A DNA stretch of 8,929 nt from Dehalococcoidia bacterium (lineage in GTDB: Bacteria > Chloroflexota > Dehalococcoidia > Dehalococcoidales > DAOWJC01). How positions within the stretch are numbered: the first letter of the stretch is position 1; each line of letters opens with the position of its first letter. Where the stretch lies: the NCBI GenBank assembly GCA_030640595.1, contig DAOWJC010000127.1, positions 1-8,929 on the forward strand. The letters run 5' to 3'. Under the pieces are notes generated by a model that did not search any database, was not told the DNA's origin, and saw only the letters and a list, made by a program, of their open reading frames with translations. This document shows, in pieces, positions 4,856-8,929 of the stretch. Position numbers and translations under genes: made by a program.

Positions 4856-6529
4856 ATGAGTGAGAGAATTCTTATTGCGGTAGCTTGGCCTTATGCTGAC
4901 GGTCCGCTACATCTGGGTCATATTGCCGGGGCATATTTACCACCTGACATATTTGCCCGCTACCACCGCACCAAGGGGAATGAGGTATTGATGGTATCGG
5001 GTTCAGACCAGCATGGCACACCTATAACTATCAAGGCTGAGCAGGAGGGGAAGACACCTGGCGAAATAGCCACCCAGTATCATCAACAGTTTCTTGATTC
5101 ATGGCAGAAGTTAGGTATTTCCTTTGACCTGTTTACCACTACCGGCACTGCCAACCATGCTGAGGTATCGTGCGACATTTTTCTCACCCTTCTTGATAGG
5201 GGCTATATTTATAAGGCTACTGTGTCGCAAGCCTATTGTCCTCATTGCCGGCGCTTCTTGTCCGACCGCTATATTGAGGGCACTTGCCCCTACTGTGGCT
5301 CTTCCGGGGCTCGAGGTGACCAGTGTGATGACTGCGGCAAGCCGATGAATCCGGTTGAGCTGATTGACCCTCGTTGTCGCTTATGTGCTACCACTCCCCA
5401 GTTCAAGGATTCGGAGCACTTCTTCCTTAAACTCACTGCCTTTCAGGATAGGCTTTTAGCCTGGGTGAAACAGCAGACCCACTGGAGACAGAACGTCCTT
5501 AACTTTACTACGCGCTATTTGGAGCAGGGGCTCAAAGATAGGGCTATCACCCGCGATATAAACTGGGGAGTACCGGTGCCTATTAAAGGCTTTGAGAATA
5601 AGCGGATTTATGTGTGGTTTGAGGCAGTCATTGGTTACCTGTCAGCGACTAAGGAGTGGGCTAAATCCAGCGGGAATGAGGAAAAGTGGCGTTCTTTTTG
5701 GCAGGATAAGGATGTAAAGAGCTATTATTTTATAGGTAAGGATAATATCCTCTTCCATACCATTATCTGGCCGGCGATGTTGATGGGCTATGGTGACCTT
5801 AATCTTCCTTACGATGTTCCAGCTAACGAGTTTTTAACTATTGAGGGCAGGCGACTTTCTACCAGTCGCAATTGGGCAGTCTGGTTACCTGATTATCTGT
5901 CACGCTATGACCCTGACCCATTGCGCTATTTACTTTCCATAAACATGCCAGAAACAGCAGATACCGATTTTTCATGGCGTGAGTTCATCCGCCGTAACAA
6001 TGATGAGCTGGTGGCTACCTATGGCAACCTGGTTCATCGGGTGCTCACCTTTGTCTATCGTAGCTTCGATGGCTGTGTGCCAATGGCTGGAGAGTTTGAT
6101 AGTCATAGTCAAGCTGTCATTGGTATGGCTGAGGATACCCTTAATACAATGGACGGGCTTCTTTACCGTTGCCGTTTTAGGGAAGCAATAAGGTCGGCCA
6201 TGTCGTTAGCTCAGGAAACAAATCGCTACTTGGATGAGAAATCCCCTTGGAAAACGATTAAACAGGATAGGCAGGCATCAGCCACGGCTCTATATGTAGC
6301 AATTATCGTGCTCTCCGCGCTGAGCACCGTGTTGTATCCCTTCCTACCCTTCAGCTCTCAGAAGCTGCATGAGTATCTGGGCTTTAAGGGCAGGATTGAA
6401 GATTGCGGCTGGAAGTTAAACTCACCACCACCGGGGCAGAGATTGCTTTCCCCCGAGCCCCTGTTTTCCAAATTGGATGAAGGGTTGGTAGACGAGGAGA
6501 CTAGTCGGTTGGGAGATATCCGTTGCTAG
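4856..6529 (+). CDS. metG: Methionyl-tRNA synthetase
   Basis: This class Ia synthetase attaches methionine to tRNAMet in the cytoplasm, feeding both initiation and elongation. The 557 residues contain the HIGH-type signature HLGH (19-22), SGSDQHGTP (48-56), a connective domain with four CxxC pairs (CPHC 128-131, CPYC 144-147, CDDC 157-160, CRLC 174-177) that would hold two zinc ions, RDINWGVPVP (233-242), YVWFEAVIGY (252-261) and FIGKDNILFH (292-301). The helical anticodon-binding domain runs from about NNDELVATYGNLVHRV (381-396) to the end. The KMSKS loop reads RLSTS (333-337), lacking both lysines. The length matches the form without the C-terminal tRNA-binding EMAP-like domain. The start ATG 4856 has only a weak GGGAAA site. 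Downstream, 37 bp separate it from the polyprenyl synthase gene, so the two are likely co-transcribed. Confidence 0.96.
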   Translation: MSERILIAVAWPYADGPLHLGHIAGAYLPPDIFARYHRTKGNEVLMVSGSDQHGTPITIKAEQEGKTPGEIATQYHQQFLDSWQKLGISFDLFTTTGTANHAEVSCDIFLTLLDRGYIYKATVSQAYCPHCRRFLSDRYIEGTCPYCGSSGARGDQCDDCGKPMNPVELIDPRCRLCATTPQFKDSEHFFLKLTAFQDRLLAWVKQQTHWRQNVLNFTTRYLEQGLKDRAITRDINWGVPVPIKGFENKRIYVWFEAVIGYLSATKEWAKSSGNEEKWRSFWQDKDVKSYYFIGKDNILFHTIIWPAMLMGYGDLNLPYDVPANEFLTIEGRRLSTSRNWAVWLPDYLSRYDPDPLRYLLSINMPETADTDFSWREFIRRNNDELVATYGNLVHRVLTFVYRSFDGCVPMAGEFDSHSQAVIGMAEDTLNTMDGLLYRCRFREAIRSAMSLAQETNRYLDEKSPWKTIKQDRQASATALYVAIIVLSALSTVLYPFLPFSSQKLHEYLGFKGRIEDCGWKLNSPPPGQRLLSPEPLFSKLDEGLVDEETSRLGDIRC

Positions 6530-6566
6530 TAAACTCCTAATATTGATTTGCCTAATAAGGAGAATC

Positions 6567-7532
6567 TTGCAGTCTAACACAATTTATGAACCTGTTCAGG
6601 AAGATTTAAACAAGGTAGAGGATTGGCTGAGGTCGGTCAGCAAGGTTGATTTTTCCTGGTTGGCTAAGCTGCTAGGCTATAGTCTGAAGGGTGGTGGCAA
6701 GCGAATTCGCCCGGCGCTTACCTTACTGGTGGGCAAGTTTTATAACTACAACCTTGATTCTCTGCTGCCTATGGCTACAGCGGTTGAGCTTCTTCATACG
6801 GCTACGCTGGTTCATGATGATGCTATTGACAAATCCTCGGTTCGCCGGGGAAGGCCAACGATTAATACGGTGTGGGGAGAGGACGCAGCTGTGCTGTTGG
6901 GAGACTACCTGTTTGCTAAAGCGGGAGAGCTTGCCGCTACCACTGGAAATCTGCAAGTAATAAAGCTCTCTGCCCAAACCATTATGACTATTTCCAGCGG
7001 AGAGTTAAATCAAGCCTTTAACGCGTTTAATCTGAAGCAGACTCGTGAGGACTACTTCCAGAGGGTTTCCAGTAAAACCGCCTCTCTGTTCTGCCTGGCT
7101 ACCGAGTCAGGGGCTATTTTGAGCCAGGCTCCAGAAAAATCAATTAAGGCTCTAAAAGGGTATGGTCATAACCTTGGCATCGCCTTCCAAATTGTAGACG
7201 ATATCCTGGATTTTATTGGTACCGAGGAGGAATTGGGTAAGCCCGTAGGTTCAGATTTAGCTCAGGGTACCCTTACCCTGCCGGCAATGCTTCTTTTGGA
7301 GCGCTATCCCGAGGAGAATCCGGTAAAGAGCTTATTTCAAAACAGGGATAAGCAAGAAAATATAGGGTTGGCGATAGAATTAATTCGTACCTCGTCAATT
7401 GTTCAGGAATGCTACGGCGTTGCCTCTGATTATTGCTCCAAGGCTTGCCATAATCTTAGCCTATTGCCAGATAATGCCATTCGTCAAGCATTAGTGCAAC
7501 TGGCAGAATATGTTATCAATCGAAAGAGATAA
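6567..7532 (+). CDS. trans-Polyprenyl diphosphate synthase
   Basis: This enzyme extends allylic diphosphates with isopentenyl diphosphate to a linear all-trans prenyl chain. The motifs are GGGKRIRPA (residues 42-50), the first aspartate-rich motif DDAID (84-88) followed by RRGRPT, KTASLF (near 170), and the second motif GIAFQIVDDILDF (204-216). The residue five before the first motif is a small alanine, which in this family generally goes with products longer than C20; the exact length cannot be read. I chose TTG 6567 as start because AAGGAG (6557-6562) lies four bases upstream; it gives 321 residues beginning MQSNTIYEPVQ. A further in-frame TTG at 6543 would add eight residues but has no ribosome binding site. 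The gene closes the rightward cluster and is followed by hairpins before the convergent ftsH. It could supply the chain of a quinone or another prenyl lipid; hepT or ispB naming would be guesswork. Confidence 0.92.
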   Translation: MQSNTIYEPVQEDLNKVEDWLRSVSKVDFSWLAKLLGYSLKGGGKRIRPALTLLVGKFYNYNLDSLLPMATAVELLHTATLVHDDAIDKSSVRRGRPTINTVWGEDAAVLLGDYLFAKAGELAATTGNLQVIKLSAQTIMTISSGELNQAFNAFNLKQTREDYFQRVSSKTASLFCLATESGAILSQAPEKSIKALKGYGHNLGIAFQIVDDILDFIGTEEELGKPVGSDLAQGTLTLPAMLLLERYPEENPVKSLFQNRDKQENIGLAIELIRTSSIVQECYGVASDYCSKACHNLSLLPDNAIRQALVQLAEYVINRKR

Positions 7533-7554
7533 TGGGGAGCTAGGGGGATGGGGT

Positions 7555-7583
7555 TGACCCCGAAACAAGCTATTTCGGGGTTG
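7555..7583. terminator. Strong hairpin after the polyprenyl synthase gene
   Basis: ACCCCGAAA (7557-7565) pairs perfectly with TTTCGGGGT (7573-7581) over a 7-base loop, extendable by two G:T pairs. It begins 24 bases after the stop codon. No T run follows on either strand, so it may be a weak terminator or mainly protect the 3' end of the message. Confidence 0.5.
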
Positions 7584-7610
7584 ATAAACAGTCTCTTATC
7601 TCAGAAATGA

Positions 7611-7638
7611 AGAGCTGGTCTCAATCAAGCCCAGCTCT
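7611..7638. terminator. Hairpin beyond the ftsH stop codon, probable two-way terminator
   Basis: AGAGCTGG (7611-7618) pairs with CCAGCTCT (7631-7638) over a 12-base loop. It lies 15 bp past the ftsH stop. On the minus strand it is followed by TCATTTCT, a partly T-rich tract; on the plus strand by ATTATATCT. It could serve both convergent transcripts. Confidence 0.5.
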
Positions 7639-7653
7639 ATTATATCTAGGTGA

Positions 7654-8929
7654 TTAGGATGTGGCTGGGGCTGAGGCTGGGGGTGATGGTACAGGTTCAT
7701 TAAATAGTGATTCCAGCTTTTCACCCTCCAGAGTCTCTTGAGCAATGAGTGTTCGGGCAATTTGTATTAATTTTGACTTATTTTCGGTTAGAATCTTCTT
7801 GGCCACATCGTAAGCGTGCTGGATAATATTATGGACCTCGTCATCAATCTGTTCAGCTATCTTATCGCTGTAGTCTCTTTGCTCGGAAATTTCACGACCG
7901 AGGAAGACTAACTCCTCTTTTTTGCCAAAGGTTCGTGGTCCGAGTTTATCGCTCATTCCGAATTCGGTTACCATCTTACGGGCAAGCCCGGTCGCCCGCT
8001 TAATATCATCAGAAGCTCCTGTTGTCAATTCATTGAAGATTAATTCCTCAGCAACACGACCACCAAGCGAAAAAGCTAACTCATCATTGTATTGAGAGCG
8101 TGTCGGTATGTATTTATCTTCTGAGAGTGTCGTGGTATAACCAAGCGCCATACCACGGGGTATTATGGTTATTTTTCGTAATGGTTCAATATTAGGCAAC
8201 ACCTTAGCGACAAGGGCATGTCCTGCCTCATGATAGGCGATGATTTCCTTCTCCTTGGGACTTATCTTCAGGCTCTTTCTTTCCGGACCAGCAACCACCT
8301 TATCTATGGACTCCTCAAGCTCCTGCATGTCAATAGCCTTCTTATCCCGCCTGGCGGCTAGAATGGCTGCCTCATTGACCAGGTTAGCCAGGTCAGCACC
8401 ACTAAAACCGGCAGTCCCTTTAGCTAGCGTCTCTAGGCTAACTGACTCGCTAAGTGGTTTACCGTTGGTATGAACCTTGAGGATGGCTATTCGACCATTA
8501 ATATCGGGTCGGTCAAGGATTACTCGTCGGTCAAAGCGACCAGGACGGAGTAAAGCCGGGTCAAGTATATCAGGTCGGTTAGTAGCTGCCATAACAATCA
8601 CGCTGGTATTGGTGTCAAAGCCATCCATCTCGGTCAGAATCTGATTAAGTGTTTGCTCCCTTTCGTCGTGGCTGCCGCCTAGCCCGGCACCCCGATGGCG
8701 ACCTACAGCATCAATCTCATCAATGAAGATAATGCATGGGGTATTGCGTTTAGCCTGGTCAAAGAGGTCCCGCACCCTGGAGGCGCCGACACCAACAAAC
8801 ATCTCGACAAATTCACTGCCGCTGATAGAAAAGAAAGGCACCTCGGCCTCACCAGCTATTGCCCGAGCCAGTAGCGTTTTTCCAGTGCCTGGCGGACCTA
8901 CTAGCAATACGCCTCTTGGGATGCGTGCT
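7654..8929 (-). CDS. ftsH: ATP-dependent zinc metalloprotease FtsH, C-terminal part (start outside the window)
   Basis: FtsH is a hexameric membrane-anchored AAA+ protease that pulls misassembled membrane proteins and some regulators into a zinc peptidase chamber on the cytoplasmic side. The visible 424 residues begin in [18 protein letters not shown], so the two N-terminal membrane segments lie beyond the edge. Walker A is GPPGTGKT (11-18), the pore loop is MFVGVG (near 43-48), Walker B is IIFIDEID (66-73), and the second region of homology is [18 protein letters not shown] (117-134). The zinc site is HEAGH (233-237) with TGASDD (near 304-308) supplying the third ligand. The C-terminal tail is short and rich in Pro, Ala and Ser ([13 protein letters not shown]). 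All catalytic residues visible are intact. The gene converges on the polyprenyl synthase gene. Family assignment is certain; whether this is one of several paralogues is unknown. Confidence 0.97.
   Translation of the reverse strand, partial: ARIPRGVLLVGPPGTGKTLLARAIAGEAEVPFFSISGSEFVEMFVGVGASRVRDLFDQAKRNTPCIIFIDEIDAVGRHRGAGLGGSHDEREQTLNQILTEMDGFDTNTSVIVMAATNRPDILDPALLRPGRFDRRVILDRPDINGRIAILKVHTNGKPLSESVSLETLAKGTAGFSGADLANLVNEAAILAARRDKKAIDMQELEESIDKVVAGPERKSLKISPKEKEIIAYHEAGHALVAKVLPNIEPLRKITIIPRGMALGYTTTLSEDKYIPTRSQYNDELAFSLGGRVAEELIFNELTTGASDDIKRATGLARKMVTEFGMSDKLGPRTFGKKEELVFLGREISEQRDYSDKIAEQIDDEVHNIIQHAYDVAKKILTENKSKLIQIARTLIAQETLEGEKLESLFNEPVPSPPASAPATS

Noticed and set aside
7654..8929. 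Possible truncation of ftsH at a start near 8907
   Set aside because: The reading frame continues upstream to the window edge with typical FtsH sequence (ARIPRGV), so the gene is cut by the window and not shortened in the genome.
1..8929. tRNA, rRNA or CRISPR features
   Set aside because: No cloverleaf, rRNA core sequence or regularly spaced repeat was found on reading both strands.

Overview
The window is a bacterial chromosome segment of moderate GC content. It most resembles Dehalococcoidia (Chloroflexota). This rests on the overall protein character and on the neighbourhood metG, trans-polyprenyl diphosphate synthase, ftsH, which I recall from Dehalococcoides-type genomes but could not check. 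There are no rRNA or tRNA genes, no CRISPR array, no insertion sequence and no prophage genes. Most of the window is housekeeping; the left 1.6 kb is more accessory in character.

Left part (1-1616). A UDP-sugar dehydrogenase gene runs leftwards out of the window, with only its NAD-binding N-terminal half present. Upstream of it lies a leftward pair of small uncharacterised genes: a 106-residue acidic soluble protein and a 62-residue protein with two membrane segments. The most striking non-coding signal is here. A 45-bp AT-rich element occurs twice (665-709 and 1458-1501, about 89% identical), and each copy ends exactly 58 nt before the start codon of a leftward gene (the dehydrogenase and the 106-residue protein). 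This looks like a duplicated promoter or operator region.

Middle part (1617-3572). A rightward gene for an unrecognised TIM-barrel-like protein of 260 residues has a good sigma-70 promoter whose -35 box is overlapped by an inverted repeat. It converges on a leftward gene for an IMP dehydrogenase family enzyme without CBS domains (GuaB3 type), which has its own consensus-like promoter.

Right part (3573-8929). A rightward cluster starts at a strong promoter and reads rsmI (16S rRNA 2'-O-methyltransferase), a 72-residue protein with two cysteine pairs, metG (methionyl-tRNA synthetase with four CxxC motifs and a degenerate KMSKS loop), and a trans-polyprenyl diphosphate synthase. A second promoter-like box, near-identical to the one before rsmI, sits just before metG. 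The cluster converges on ftsH, whose N-terminal membrane part lies outside the window. Two hairpins fill the gap between the two ends. The cluster therefore combines translation functions (rRNA modification, tRNA charging) with isoprenoid synthesis, next to the membrane quality-control protease.
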